Positions 27,276 to 37,408 are shown, counted from the first letter of the stretch. The stretch is 64,000 nucleotides of DNA from Pirellulales bacterium (GCA_019636335.1 JAHBXR010000011.1:1-64000); one strand, 5' to 3'. Numbers and translations are program-made. Notes: generated by a model not told the origin, from the sequence alone.

Positions 27276-28439
27276 ATGTTCGAACGTTCCGCTCACGACC
27301 CCCGTCCGCTCCGCGCTGCCTGGGGGCTTGCGCCCGACGTCGTCTATTTGAACCACGGCAGCTTTGGACCCGCTCCGCGCGCGGTCATCGACGAGCGCCA
27401 ACGCTGGTTTGCGCAGCTCGAAGCGAACCCGATGGATTTCTTCATCCGTCAGCTCGACGCGCGGCTCGATCATGTCCGCGAGCGCCTGGCGCGCTTCGTC
27501 GGTTGCAAGGCGGGCGATCTCGTCTTTGTCGACAATGCGACGGCGGCCATGAATGTCGTGGCGCAAAGCTTCCCGCTTGCTGCTGGTGATGAGGTCGTCG
27601 CCACCGATCACGAATACGGCGCCGTCCTGCGCCTGTGGCACACGACGTGCGAACGTGCCGGCGCGAAGTTGGTGATCGCCGAACTCCCCGATCCACTGAC
27701 GACGACGGAAGAGCTGATCGACAAGCTCTTTGCGGCCGTGACCGGGCGGACGAAGCTGCTCGTGGTGAGCCACGTTACCTCGCCCACGGCAGTCGTGTTG
27801 CCCATCGAAGCGATCTGCCGGCGCGCGCGGGAGCAGGGAATCGCGGTGGCCGTCGATGGTCCGCATGCGCTGGCGATGCGCGAGCTCGACCTGCGACGTC
27901 TCGATTGCGATTACTACGCCGTGAGCTGTCACAAGTGGCTCTGTGCTCCGTTTGGCACGGGCTTCCTCTATGCCCACCCCCGCCGGCAACAGGCCATACG
28001 TCCGGCCGTCATGAGTTGGGGACACACGTCGCGGGGGCCGTTCGGCCGCTGGCAAGACGAGTTCGATTGGGTCGGCACGCGCGATCCCTCGGGCATTCTC
28101 GCGATTCCGACCGCGATTGAATTCCTCGAGTCACAAGGGATCGAGACGTTCCGTCAGTACGGGCACGAGCTGGCGCGCTACGCACGCGAACAACTTCTGG
28201 CGTGGAGCCTATCGAAACCGCTCTGCCCCGACAGTGAGGCCTGGTACGGCACGATGGCAGCCGTCGAAGTGCAGACATCCGACCTGCGTGGTTTGCAACA
28301 ACGGCTGTGGGAGCGGCACAAGATCGAGATCGCCGCCACCGAGTGGAAGGGGCGAAAGCTGATCCGGGTTTCGGGCCATCTTTATACGGCCCGAGAGGAA
28401 ATCGATCTGCTGCTCGAGGCGCTACGGAATGACCACTAA
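27276..28439 (+). CDS. Class V aminotransferase, isopenicillin-N-epimerase-like
   Basis: A 387-residue PLP-dependent enzyme of fold type I. It opens VYLNHGSFGPAPRAV, has DLVFVDNATAAMNVV at the cofactor-phosphate site, AVDGPHALAM with the ring-stacking Asp, and the Schiff-base lysine in YYAVSCHKWLCAPFGTGFLY at about residue 228. This pattern is the CefD-like subgroup of class V aminotransferases, which includes epimerases, desulfurases and lyases. No beta-lactam gene is nearby, so the CefD name indicates similarity only. Confidence 0.88.
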   Translation: MFERSAHDPRPLRAAWGLAPDVVYLNHGSFGPAPRAVIDERQRWFAQLEANPMDFFIRQLDARLDHVRERLARFVGCKAGDLVFVDNATAAMNVVAQSFPLAAGDEVVATDHEYGAVLRLWHTTCERAGAKLVIAELPDPLTTTEELIDKLFAAVTGRTKLLVVSHVTSPTAVVLPIEAICRRAREQGIAVAVDGPHALAMRELDLRRLDCDYYAVSCHKWLCAPFGTGFLYAHPRRQQAIRPAVMSWGHTSRGPFGRWQDEFDWVGTRDPSGILAIPTAIEFLESQGIETFRQYGHELARYAREQLLAWSLSKPLCPDSEAWYGTMAAVEVQTSDLRGLQQRLWERHKIEIAATEWKGRKLIRVSGHLYTAREEIDLLLEALRNDH

Positions 28440-28987
28440 GTCGATTTTGTTGCGCAGCATTTCGGTCGCAACTTTTGTTGCAGGAAAAGTTTGCACTGCC
28501 GGGCACGAGTCGCTATGGTTAGCCCCGGTAATCGGTAGGGACTATTCCTGAGGTGGATGTCTCGGGAGGGGGCTCGGTCGCCGATTGCCACGGAACAGAG
28601 GCTCTACGTGACGCTTTCGGGGAAGGAAGCGTCGAGGGAAGCAAAGCTTGTGGAGGCGGCGGCCACAGGGGGCATCGCACGCCGGCTCCACCCCACCGCA
28701 AGCAATGCCGGGCACACGTGCGCAGGCGGAAGAGGGCTCGCCGATCAGGGCGTTTCCCAGAGGGGGAAAACGTACGACGTCTGCGGGGGGCCGCACTTCC
28801 GCTGCCACATTCGGCTTTGCCGCACGCCGTGGTCGCTTGCGCCTTCGATTGCCTTCCACTGGCGCGGATTCCCGGCCAGCGGTGAGAGACGCCACCTCGC
28901 GGCCGAGTCGACTCGGCCCATTCTGAGTCTGGTTCCCTGATTCGACGTGAGCGCGGGCTTCATGCATCACGAACGGGCGGAGCAGTC
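28440..28987. other. Intergenic leader region before the subtilase gene
   Basis: 548 bases without a recognisable gene. A purine-rich stretch around 28555-28680 could be part of a long 5' leader. I find no riboswitch consensus and no tRNA. A weak TTGCAC-17-TATGGT pair lies near 28490-28520. Confidence 0.4.
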
Positions 28988-31900
28988 ATGACCAAGGCGG
29001 AAGGGAAGCGGGGGCGACGGCGAACTTACCGGTTTTTCAACGGCGGACGTCGTGCCGGGCACGAATGGCTCGAAGAGCGCCGGCTCCTCTCGGTTTCTGC
29101 CCCGGCCGAAGCGTTCGATTCGATCGATCCGGCCATCGTGGCCATCGATTGGGCGGGCGAGCGCGTGCAGACCTTTGCCGGTCGCTGGATTGCGGAATTC
29201 GACGTCGGCATCGCCAAAACCTCGGTCGCCGAACGCTTTGCCACGGCCGCGCCGTTAGTAGGACCTTCGTTCGCCCAGACCGAGCTGCGCCGCGTCATTG
29301 GGGGAACGCAGGGCAAGTATTTCATCGAGTCGCGGCCGGATATCTCGTTCGATGTGTTGCAGACCGAGTTGGCGCGGATGCCAGGCTTCCGACGCCTCGA
29401 ACCCGACTTCGTCGTCGGCCTCGACGCGACGATTCCCAACGATCCCAGCTTCACGTCGACCTGGGGCCTGCACAACACGGGGCAGTCGGGGGGTGTCGTC
29501 GATGCCGATATCGACGCACCCGAGGCCTGGGACATCCACACCGGCACTGGCAGCGTGGTGGTCGGCGTGGTCGATACAGGCGTGGACTACAACCATCCGG
29601 ATCTCGCCGCCAACATGTGGGTGAATCCCGGCGAGATTCCCGGCAACGGTATCGATGACGACAACAACGGCTACATCGACGATATCCACGGCTGGGACTT
29701 CCTCAACAACGACAACGATCCCTTCGACGATCGCGGTCACGGTACGCATGTGGCCGGTACGATTGCGGCGGTGGGCAACAACAATGTCGGCGTCACTGGC
29801 GTGAACTGGAACGCCAAGATCATGGCGCTCAAGTTCCTCGGGGCCAATGGCAAGGGGGGCACGGTCGACGCGATCGAGGCGATCAACTACGCCGCCATGA
29901 TGAAACGCGACCATGGCATCAACGTCGTGGTGACGAACCACAGTTGGGGGGGCGGCGGCTTCTCGAGCTTCCTGCGCGATGCCATGGCGGCCAGCGCCAC
30001 GCAGAACATCCTCTTCGTCGCCGCCGCGGGCAACGACAGTAGCGATACCGATCTGATTCCGCACTATCCGTCGAGCTACGACCTCGACAGCGTGATCTCG
30101 GTGGCGGCGACGACCCGTACCGATGCCCTGGCGAGCTTCTCGAATTTCGGCAAGGTGACGGTCGATCTCGGCGCGCCGGGCCAGGCGATCTTGAGTACCA
30201 CGCCCAACAACACCTACTCGAACTACAATGGCACCTCGATGGCGACGCCGCACGTCGCCGGCGTCGCCGCCTTGTTGTTCGACAAGTTTCCGAACGCCAC
30301 CTACCAGGAAGTTCGCGCGGCGATCCTGGCCGGCGTCGATCAGACCGCCGCCATGCAAGATGTCACGGTCACCGGCGGCCGGCTGAACGCCTTTGGCGCC
30401 CTGCAGAAGATGGGCATGCGCGTTTCCAGCACCTCGCCGGCGATCGGTTCGGTCGTCACGACCCCCCCCACGCAGTTCATGGTCGACTGGTCGAACGCCT
30501 ATCAGCAGGCGAGCGTGCAGGCCAGCGACTTCCAGGTCAACGGTATCGCGGCGACGTCGCGCACGTTCATCGATGCCGACACCGTGCGTTTCAATTTCAC
30601 GACCTCGCCCGTCACCGCGCAGGGCGTGCAGACCATGACGATCGCCGCCGGCGCCATTCTGCGGCAGTCGGATTTGATGGGCAATGCCGCGTTCTCGGCG
30701 CAGTTTCGCTACGATCTGGCTCCCATGCACGTGGTGGCCACCCTGCCGGTCGACGCGTCGCGGGTCACCCTGCCCCTGACGATGATCGAGATCTCGGTCG
30801 ACGAACCCATCGCTCCGGGCAGCGTGAGCATTCACGATCTCGAGCTGAGCCAGGGCTTCGTCACCGGCTTCTCGATCGTCGATGCCGATACTGTCGCCTA
30901 CCAGATCGCCGGCATCACGCGTGATGGCGAACTGGGGATCCGGCTTGTCGCGGGCGCGCTGACCGACGTCTACGGCAATCCGTCGGTGGAGTATTCGGGC
31001 GAATTCATGCTCGATGCGACGCAGTCCGACGCCTTGCCATTCACGCGACTCGAGCCCCTCGGCTCGGCCGTGTTCGGCAGTCTGAACAACATTGGCACGA
31101 TCGACATCGTGGGGGATATCGACCGTTTTGCATTCGCGCGTTCGGCGGGCGAATCGCTCTCGGTGCGCGTCGTGCCCGACAATCCCGCCGCCACGATGAG
31201 CGTGCAGTTGGTCGACCTCACGTCGCTGGTCGTAGCCCCCGGCACGGGGCTGGCCGCCACGACGGCCGTTGCGGCCTCGGGGGCCGGCGGTACGGTGGTG
31301 GCCTTGGTCACTTCCGATCAGCCGACGACCTATCGTGTGGACATCTATCGCAATGCGCTGGTCGAGGCGAACGACTCCTCGGCCGCCAATCCGCTGGCGA
31401 TCGACTTGTCGAAGATCGACATTGGCAACGGCCGCCTGGCGGTGATCGGTCAAAGCAACGCGGTCTCCTCGCTCGTGACGCTCGAGCCGGACAATTACGC
31501 CCACAATACGATTCTCAACACGGTGCTCCCCAGCGTGACGTTGGTCGAGTTGCCCTCGAACGGCAATGTCCGCGCGATGAACGCGAGCTTTACGGCCCCC
31601 ACGGGGTCGCGCGTCTTTGGCAGCACGACCAGCGGCGCCGCAGGCTGGCGGGGAGGTGGCCCCGAGTTCAAGGCGACGTTCACCGTGCCCACGAACCAGG
31701 TTTCGATCGCGGTCGGTTCGGACGATTCGGCCGACCGGGCGTATCTGCGCGCCTACAAGGCCGATGGGACCTTGTTGCAGGAGGTGACCAGCAACACGCT
31801 CGCCTCTGGGCAATCGCAGATTCTGACCATCAACTGGCCGCAGCCAGAGATCAAGTACATCGTGGCGGCCGGCATCGGCAGCGATGTCACTCCGCTGGAT

Positions 31901-34486
31901 CGCTTGCAGTTTAGCATGGTGGGACAGGAAATCGATGTCTACACGCTGGACCTCACGGCCGACGTCGGACGCAAGATCGACATCGCTCTGCGCGGGCAGT
32001 CGGGCGCCGATTTCTCCGGCGAGCTGCTGCAACTCATCGGCCCCGATGGCACTACCGTCGTCGCCACGGCCACGGCCAGTCCCTTGGGGAGCGAGACGCG
32101 AAATACCGATCTTGCGATCGTCGATTATCTCGTGACGCAGCCGGGGGTCTATCGCCTGCGGTTGACGTCGGGCACGCAAGGCGAGTACGGCCTGGTGGTA
32201 ACGCGCGCCGCCGTCTTCGAGACCGAGGCCAATGATGTCACCGGTCAGCCACTACGCAGCCTGAACGATGTCAACGAGGCCCTCGGCATCGTCGATCGTC
32301 TACCGATCTCCGGCAATATCGACTTCCAGCTCGATGCGGTGCAGACTTCGATCACCGTCTCGGGCAGGCTGAAAGCGGCCAATGGCTCTTTCTCGGTCAG
32401 TGTCTTTCCCCAGGCGCCTGGCAGTCTCACGGGCAAGCTGCAGGGGGTTGTACGAGCGTCGATTCAAGAGGGGCAGATCCAGTTTCTCGATGGCACCAAC
32501 CTCGACGTGCTGGAGAAGCCGGGGCCGTTCTTGCCCGACAATCTGCCGGCCGATATTGCTGGCATGATCCTTGTGCCCGAGGGATACGCCGCGTTGCGTA
32601 ATCTGCGTTTTAGCGGCTTTAGCTTTCCGGTGCCGGTCGATGCCGCGGGCCATTTCGCGGCCGATCAGTTGACCGTCATCACGACCGACGGAATCGCGTC
32701 GGTCGACGTGCCCGGGTTCTATACCGGCACCGATGCCATCGATGGCCTGATGGCCGAGAACGAATCGGTGAGCGCCGGGACGTTGATTCAGGTCGGCCCC
32801 GAGCTACAGCTCACCTTGCCGATCGATCTGACGATCATCGTGCCCGTGCCGGGCCAACCCTTCTTCGCCGAGTTCCGCGTGCAAGGTTCGATCATTGCGT
32901 CGGCGATCGTGCCGACGCACGAGGATCTCTATCAAGTGACGCTCGCCGAGGGCGAGACCATTACTGTGTTGACCGAAACGTTGTTCGATGGCGCTGGCTC
33001 ATCGAATACGCTCGATCCGCGGCTCGTCATTCGCACGGCGGCGGGCGTGGTGCTGGCCAGCGATGACAACTCGGGCTCGGATGGCAAGAACGCCCGGCTG
33101 ACGTTTACGGCGCCAGAGGCAGGCACGTACCAGATCGTGGTCGAGGCGGTCTCCGGCATCGGCGAGTATCGTCTGAGCATTCCGCCCGTTGCCACGGTCA
33201 TGGGCCCCGACCTGGTCAAAACCACCGAGGCGCCGGAGTTCTTCTTCAGTGCCTCCTCGCACAGCGATTCGCTCGAGGCCGCCGGTTTCAATTTTGCCAT
33301 CGACTGGGATGGCAATGGCACGATCGATCAGACCGTCAACGGCAATAACGTGACGGTCGCGCACACGTTCGCCAATTCGGGCGTCTACAACGTGCGCGTC
33401 ACCGTCACCGACGCCGCCAGCGGCAAGGGGGTGGCCAGCGATTCGATCATCGTCTATCGCCTGCAAAATGTCGCGGGCGATCTCGTTTGGGACGGGACCG
33501 GTGGAAACGATGTCGTTTTCTTCGAGCAGACCGGACCCGACAGCGTGAAGGTGACTACGGCGACCCTGGCCGGCGCGTCGGTCAATCTGGTCGAGACGAT
33601 CTCGGGCGTGACGGGGCGCGTGCTGGCCTTCGGTCGCAACGGCAACGATCGGCTCGATGCCGGCCTGCTCGCGACGATCGCGGCCACGCTCGAAGGAGGT
33701 CGGCACCACGACACGCTCATCGGCGGCGCTGCCGACGACATTCTGCGCGGCGATTTTATCGGTGCGCAAGGGGATGGCGCCGAAGGAAACGACTCGCTCA
33801 TCGGCGGCCCCGGCCACGACCTGATCGAAGGAGACGGCCTCGAGGGGGGTAAAGATACGATTCGGGGCGGACTCGGCGACGACACGATCCTGGGCGACGG
33901 CGGCGATGGGGCCGAAGGTCGCGCGGACTGGCTCTACGGCGACGACGGCAACGATCGCATCTATGGCCACCACGGCAACGACTTCATCGACGGTGGAAAC
34001 GATCACGATCTGCTCATCGGTGGCGACGGCGCCGAGGCCAACGATACCCTGCTGGGAGGCGCCGGCAACGACATCCTGAGCGGCTCGAACGGACGCGATA
34101 GCCTGAACGGCGGAGCCGGTGTCGATCTGCTCGCCGGCGGCAACGGCGTCGATACCCTGCAGGGAGACGCGGGCGAAGACTTGCTCATCGCCGATCACAC
34201 GTACTTCGACCTCAATTCGGCAGCGCTCCTGGCCATCCACGCCGAGTGGACTTCAGGCAACACCTACGCCGATCGCATCGCGCATCTGACAGGCATCGCA
34301 GGAGGGGCCAATGGAACGACGTACCTGATTCCCGGCACGACCGTTTTCGACGACGAGTCGATCGACCAGCTCACCGGCGGCGCCGGCGACCTCGACTGGT
34401 ACATCTACAACCTGCTCGAGGACGTGCTCACCGATCACGCTGCCGGCGAGACCGAAACCGATACCAGCGGGTTCCTCCTGCCGTAA
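28988..34486 (+). CDS. Giant secreted subtilisin-like serine protease with PKD-like and RTX-type repeats
   Basis: 1832 residues. The N terminus bears WLEERRLLSVSA (about 27-38), the LExRxLLS signature. A propeptide (~60-145, ending RRLEPDFVVGL) precedes the S8 domain, with catalytic Asp196 in VVGVVDTGVDYNHPDL, His251 in GHGTHVAGTIA, oxyanion Asn349 in AAAGND and Ser417 in YNGTSMATPHVAG. Then come Ig-like and several PPC-like beta domains (~470-1395), a PKD-like unit (FAIDWDGNGTIDQ, ~1430), RTX-type repeats and a terminal domain (~1501-1832) shared with the metalloprotease at 12249-15590. Probably exported and calcium-dependent. GGAG lies seven bases before the ATG. Confidence 0.93.
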   Translation: MTKAEGKRGRRRTYRFFNGGRRAGHEWLEERRLLSVSAPAEAFDSIDPAIVAIDWAGERVQTFAGRWIAEFDVGIAKTSVAERFATAAPLVGPSFAQTELRRVIGGTQGKYFIESRPDISFDVLQTELARMPGFRRLEPDFVVGLDATIPNDPSFTSTWGLHNTGQSGGVVDADIDAPEAWDIHTGTGSVVVGVVDTGVDYNHPDLAANMWVNPGEIPGNGIDDDNNGYIDDIHGWDFLNNDNDPFDDRGHGTHVAGTIAAVGNNNVGVTGVNWNAKIMALKFLGANGKGGTVDAIEAINYAAMMKRDHGINVVVTNHSWGGGGFSSFLRDAMAASATQNILFVAAAGNDSSDTDLIPHYPSSYDLDSVISVAATTRTDALASFSNFGKVTVDLGAPGQAILSTTPNNTYSNYNGTSMATPHVAGVAALLFDKFPNATYQEVRAAILAGVDQTAAMQDVTVTGGRLNAFGALQKMGMRVSSTSPAIGSVVTTPPTQFMVDWSNAYQQASVQASDFQVNGIAATSRTFIDADTVRFNFTTSPVTAQGVQTMTIAAGAILRQSDLMGNAAFSAQFRYDLAPMHVVATLPVDASRVTLPLTMIEISVDEPIAPGSVSIHDLELSQGFVTGFSIVDADTVAYQIAGITRDGELGIRLVAGALTDVYGNPSVEYSGEFMLDATQSDALPFTRLEPLGSAVFGSLNNIGTIDIVGDIDRFAFARSAGESLSVRVVPDNPAATMSVQLVDLTSLVVAPGTGLAATTAVAASGAGGTVVALVTSDQPTTYRVDIYRNALVEANDSSAANPLAIDLSKIDIGNGRLAVIGQSNAVSSLVTLEPDNYAHNTILNTVLPSVTLVELPSNGNVRAMNASFTAPTGSRVFGSTTSGAAGWRGGGPEFKATFTVPTNQVSIAVGSDDSADRAYLRAYKADGTLLQEVTSNTLASGQSQILTINWPQPEIKYIVAAGIGSDVTPLDRLQFSMVGQEIDVYTLDLTADVGRKIDIALRGQSGADFSGELLQLIGPDGTTVVATATASPLGSETRNTDLAIVDYLVTQPGVYRLRLTSGTQGEYGLVVTRAAVFETEANDVTGQPLRSLNDVNEALGIVDRLPISGNIDFQLDAVQTSITVSGRLKAANGSFSVSVFPQAPGSLTGKLQGVVRASIQEGQIQFLDGTNLDVLEKPGPFLPDNLPADIAGMILVPEGYAALRNLRFSGFSFPVPVDAAGHFAADQLTVITTDGIASVDVPGFYTGTDAIDGLMAENESVSAGTLIQVGPELQLTLPIDLTIIVPVPGQPFFAEFRVQGSIIASAIVPTHEDLYQVTLAEGETITVLTETLFDGAGSSNTLDPRLVIRTAAGVVLASDDNSGSDGKNARLTFTAPEAGTYQIVVEAVSGIGEYRLSIPPVATVMGPDLVKTTEAPEFFFSASSHSDSLEAAGFNFAIDWDGNGTIDQTVNGNNVTVAHTFANSGVYNVRVTVTDAASGKGVASDSIIVYRLQNVAGDLVWDGTGGNDVVFFEQTGPDSVKVTTATLAGASVNLVETISGVTGRVLAFGRNGNDRLDAGLLATIAATLEGGRHHDTLIGGAADDILRGDFIGAQGDGAEGNDSLIGGPGHDLIEGDGLEGGKDTIRGGLGDDTILGDGGDGAEGRADWLYGDDGNDRIYGHHGNDFIDGGNDHDLLIGGDGAEANDTLLGGAGNDILSGSNGRDSLNGGAGVDLLAGGNGVDTLQGDAGEDLLIADHTYFDLNSAALLAIHAEWTSGNTYADRIAHLTGIAGGANGTTYLIPGTTVFDDESIDQLTGGAGDLDWYIYNLLEDVLTDHAAGETETDTSGFLLP
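33488..34486 (+). repeat. RTX-type C-terminal cassette, copy 2 (coding)
   Basis: This stretch encodes the last 332 residues of the subtilase. It aligns gaplessly with the end of the metalloprotease (copy 1), including the non-repeat tail FDDESIDQLTGG and ETETDTxGFL. Confidence 0.85.
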
Positions 34487-34742
34487 ATGAAACGGTAAGT
34501 GAGCACTTCCGGCGATCCGTCCGGTAGCGTGTCCGGGGTCAAGCCGCGTGCAGGAGCAGCGTGATTCGGCCACTTAAACCGCCCAAACTGCCGATCTGGC
34601 GCCCCTTTTTGTTGAAATATGCGTGGTACGTGTTAGCGTGTTACGGGGGGAAACACGAGGCAATCCAGGCGGGGGCTGGCGTCCTGGCTTGCTGGTTCTG
34701 CTTCCGCCCCCGTAGGCAGACCACTTCCAGGGCGTCACCGTC

Positions 34743-36353
34743 ATGATCTGTTCGCGCAACGAGAAACTGCGCGTCTTGCTGATCAAGCCGTACCAGCCGG
34801 TCACGCTGCCCATTGCGTCGCCGCCGCTGGGGGTGCTCTATCTGGCCTCGACCTTGCGCGAAAAGTTCGGCGATGCGATCGAGGTGCGCGTCGACGACAA
34901 CTGGCTCGACAAGCGCCGCTACAGCGACATGCGCGAGGAGCTTGAGACGTTTCGGCCCCATGTCGTGGGATTGTCGGCGCTCAACTTCGAGGCGGAAGAA
35001 TCGGCCCGCATTGCCGACCTGGTGCAGCGGCTGTTGCCAAAGGCCAAGATCGCCCTGGGCGGCCCCTTCGCCCACGGCACGACCAACCGCGACAAGATCA
35101 TCGAGACGGATCTCTACGATTGGATCTTCGACGGCGAGGCCGATTGGAGTTTTCCGATCACGGTCGAACGTTGGTGGCAGGGCTCCGATCGGCTCGACGA
35201 CATCTTGGGCCTGACGCACCGCCAGGCCGATGGCGGCTACGTGACCAACGGTTGCGGTGGAGGTGAGGGGGCGCGCACCATGGTCGGTCGGGTCGAGTCG
35301 CTCGACGCGATTCCCTTTCCGGCCTGGGATCTGGTCGATTTCGACGCTTACGCCCGGCGGATTAACAACAACGGCAACATGCGCGGCAAGCGCTATGCGC
35401 CGATCTTCACCTCGCGCGGCTGCCCGTTCTTGTGTACCTATTGCCACGACATCTTCGGCAAGAAGTTCATCGGCCGCTCCCCCGAGAATGTGCTGGCCGA
35501 GGTCGAGTTGCTGCGCGACCGCTATGGCATCGACGAATTGCAGATCGTCGACGACATCTTCAATATGAATTCGCGGCGCATGAAGGAGATCTGCCGCGGG
35601 CTCGCCAGGCACAAACTGTTCATCTGCTTTCCCAACGGCCTGCGCGGAGACATTCTCGACGAAGAGGGAGTACAGGCCCTCGTCGATGCGGGCATGTACG
35701 AGGTGGCCGTGGCGATCGAAACAGTCACCCCGCGCCTGCAAGACATGATTAAGAAGCGGCTGCGTCTGGGGCAACTGCTGCAGGCGATCGACTGGATGTC
35801 GGATCGCGGCGTGATGGTCAAGGGGTTCTTCATGCTCGGCTTTCCCACCGAGACGCCGGAAGAAATGCAGCAGACGGTCAATTTCGCCGTCCGCTCGAAA
35901 TTGACCCACGCCGTGTTCAATCTGGTCACGCCGCAGCCGGGCACGCCGATCTACGACGTGGCCTATGCCGAGAACGCCGAGGCCCTGCGCAAGGTCGTGC
36001 TGCACGACTATTACGCGGCGACCTGTTGGTACGCCGAGGCCTACGGCGCCGATATGCACCAGGTGCGCAGCCGCGCGTACTTCCGCTTCTATCTCTCCAG
36101 CCCCGCGCGGATGTGGCGGCTCGTGCGGCACATGTCGATGAAGGACCTGTTCCGCGGCTTCTATTACTGGGCGCAAAAGGTCTTCGTGCGAACGTACGCG
36201 GATGAAAGCCTGGAGGACGTGCTGCCCGACTCGATGCAGTCGCTGCGCAAGCTGTACATCAGCACGGACGAGGCCGCCGTCGCCGCTCCCGTCGTGGAAT
36301 CGGGCGCGTTCCTGCCCGCCGATCAATTGTCTGCCACGCCGACCCCGCGCTAG
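34743..36353 (+). CDS. B12-binding-domain radical SAM enzyme
   Basis: 536 residues. The N-terminal cobalamin-binding-like Rossmann domain (~1-150) has VLLIKPYQPVTLPIASPPLG and PHVVGLSALNFEAEE. The radical SAM core (~210-420) has the cluster motif SRGCPFLCTYCHDIFGKKF (CxxxCxxC), then DELQIVDDIFNMNSRRM and AIETVTPRLQDMIKKR. Members of this class modify lipids, hopanoids, pigments and natural products, often with methylcobalamin. The C-terminal ~110 residues contain MWRLVRHMSMKDLFRGFYYW, common in BchE/HpnJ-like relatives. No biosynthetic neighbours point to the substrate. Confidence 0.9.
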   Translation: MICSRNEKLRVLLIKPYQPVTLPIASPPLGVLYLASTLREKFGDAIEVRVDDNWLDKRRYSDMREELETFRPHVVGLSALNFEAEESARIADLVQRLLPKAKIALGGPFAHGTTNRDKIIETDLYDWIFDGEADWSFPITVERWWQGSDRLDDILGLTHRQADGGYVTNGCGGGEGARTMVGRVESLDAIPFPAWDLVDFDAYARRINNNGNMRGKRYAPIFTSRGCPFLCTYCHDIFGKKFIGRSPENVLAEVELLRDRYGIDELQIVDDIFNMNSRRMKEICRGLARHKLFICFPNGLRGDILDEEGVQALVDAGMYEVAVAIETVTPRLQDMIKKRLRLGQLLQAIDWMSDRGVMVKGFFMLGFPTETPEEMQQTVNFAVRSKLTHAVFNLVTPQPGTPIYDVAYAENAEALRKVVLHDYYAATCWYAEAYGADMHQVRSRAYFRFYLSSPARMWRLVRHMSMKDLFRGFYYWAQKVFVRTYADESLEDVLPDSMQSLRKLYISTDEAAVAAPVVESGAFLPADQLSATPTPR

Positions 36354-36478
36354 TAGATATTCCGTGTCGGTCTCTCCCGATGGCGTGGGAGAGACCTTGA
36401 TGCGCCACGAGAGCTTGCGAACTTGTCTGCCGTGCGTCATCCTCCAGCGGCGCCCCCCCTCGTACTACGGAGCATCGC

Positions 36479-37282
36479 ATGGTCCTGCCCATCAGCGACG
36501 ACAACTCTGACCGCCGCATCCTGCCGGTGGTGAATTTCGTATTCATTGGCCTGAACGTGTTCGTCTTCGTTGTCTTGCAAGGCCTGGGGGCCAACGAACG
36601 CTTCACGTATCGCCTGGCCACCGTGCCAGCCGAGATCCGCACCGGCAAGGATATCGTGACCGAGGATCGCGTCGTGACCGATCCGGCCACGGGCATGCGC
36701 TACGAGGTACCTGGTCTGCAGCCGACGCCCGGCTCGGTTTATTTTACCCTGCTGACTTCGATGTTCATGCACGGCGGCGTGGCGCACCTGCTGGGGAACA
36801 TGTGGTTTCTCTGGATCTTCGGTGACAACGTCGAAGATCGCATGGGGCACGCGCGCTACCTTGTGTTTTATCTGCTGACGGGCATCATCGCCTCGTTGTG
36901 TCATGTCGTGATGAATCTGCATGGGCCTGGCAGCATGATTCCCAGCTTGGGGGCATCGGGGGCGATCTCGGGCGTGATGGGGGCCTATCTGGCCCTTTGC
37001 CCGAGTCGTCGCGTGCGGGTGCTTTTGTTCCGTGTCGTGACCGAGATTCCGGGCTATATGGCGGTCGGACTTTGGTTTCTCTTTCAGTTGATCAGCGGAC
37101 TTGGTCTGCTGGGGGGAGGCGCCGAGGCCGACGGCATCGCCTATGCGGCACATATCGGTGGCTTTGTGGCAGGAGTGTTGTTCGCGCGCCCCTTTTTGAT
37201 CGGCCGCCTGCAACCCGCCGATCTGCAATATGGCCCCGGGCGATTCCAGCGCAACGACGACTTTCCGCGACGATATCGATAG
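36479..37282 (+). CDS. Rhomboid-family intramembrane serine protease
   Basis: 267 residues with six or more membrane helices. The catalytic Ser lies in SLGASGAISGVMGAYL at about residue 161 and the catalytic His in YAAHIGGFVAGVLF at about residue 224. The conserved HGGVAHLLGNMWFLWIFGDNVEDRMG loop is present. The first helix follows directly on RRILPVVNFVFIGLN. A ~55-residue polar insertion (YRLATVPAEIRTGKDI...) sits between helices 1 and 2, as in other planctomycete rhomboids. GGAG lies seven bases before the ATG. Substrates are not predictable. Confidence 0.93.
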   Translation: MVLPISDDNSDRRILPVVNFVFIGLNVFVFVVLQGLGANERFTYRLATVPAEIRTGKDIVTEDRVVTDPATGMRYEVPGLQPTPGSVYFTLLTSMFMHGGVAHLLGNMWFLWIFGDNVEDRMGHARYLVFYLLTGIIASLCHVVMNLHGPGSMIPSLGASGAISGVMGAYLALCPSRRVRVLLFRVVTEIPGYMAVGLWFLFQLISGLGLLGGGAEADGIAYAAHIGGFVAGVLFARPFLIGRLQPADLQYGPGRFQRNDDFPRRYR

Positions 37283-37408
37283 CCTGGTACCGCGTGGCGG
37301 AAAAGATAACGTCACCGCCACGCTTGCTCGAGCGAAGACACGCTCGCCAGGTGTCGTGGCGCAACGCGGTCTGATTCTGCCCGCCGTGCGCGAAGGGCAA
37401 CCCGTGAA

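Noticed and set aside
26694..28055. Extension of the small membrane protein to 453 residues
   Set aside because: The extra N-terminal part is antisense to the class V aminotransferase and has no conserved content. The start at 27152 fits the membrane pattern.
27276..28439. Beta-lactam biosynthesis gene (cefD)
   Set aside because: Only similarity to the CefD-like class V group is visible. No isopenicillin synthase or other pathway gene is nearby.
29255..32179. A 974-codon open frame antisense to the subtilase gene
   Set aside because: It mirrors GC-rich codon structure of the sense gene, has no recognisable domain, and the sense gene has intact catalytic motifs.
34487..34742. Possible cobalamin riboswitch upstream of the B12-binding radical SAM gene
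   Set aside because: The conserved B12-box (GCCACTG-type) and core helices are not present in these 256 bases.
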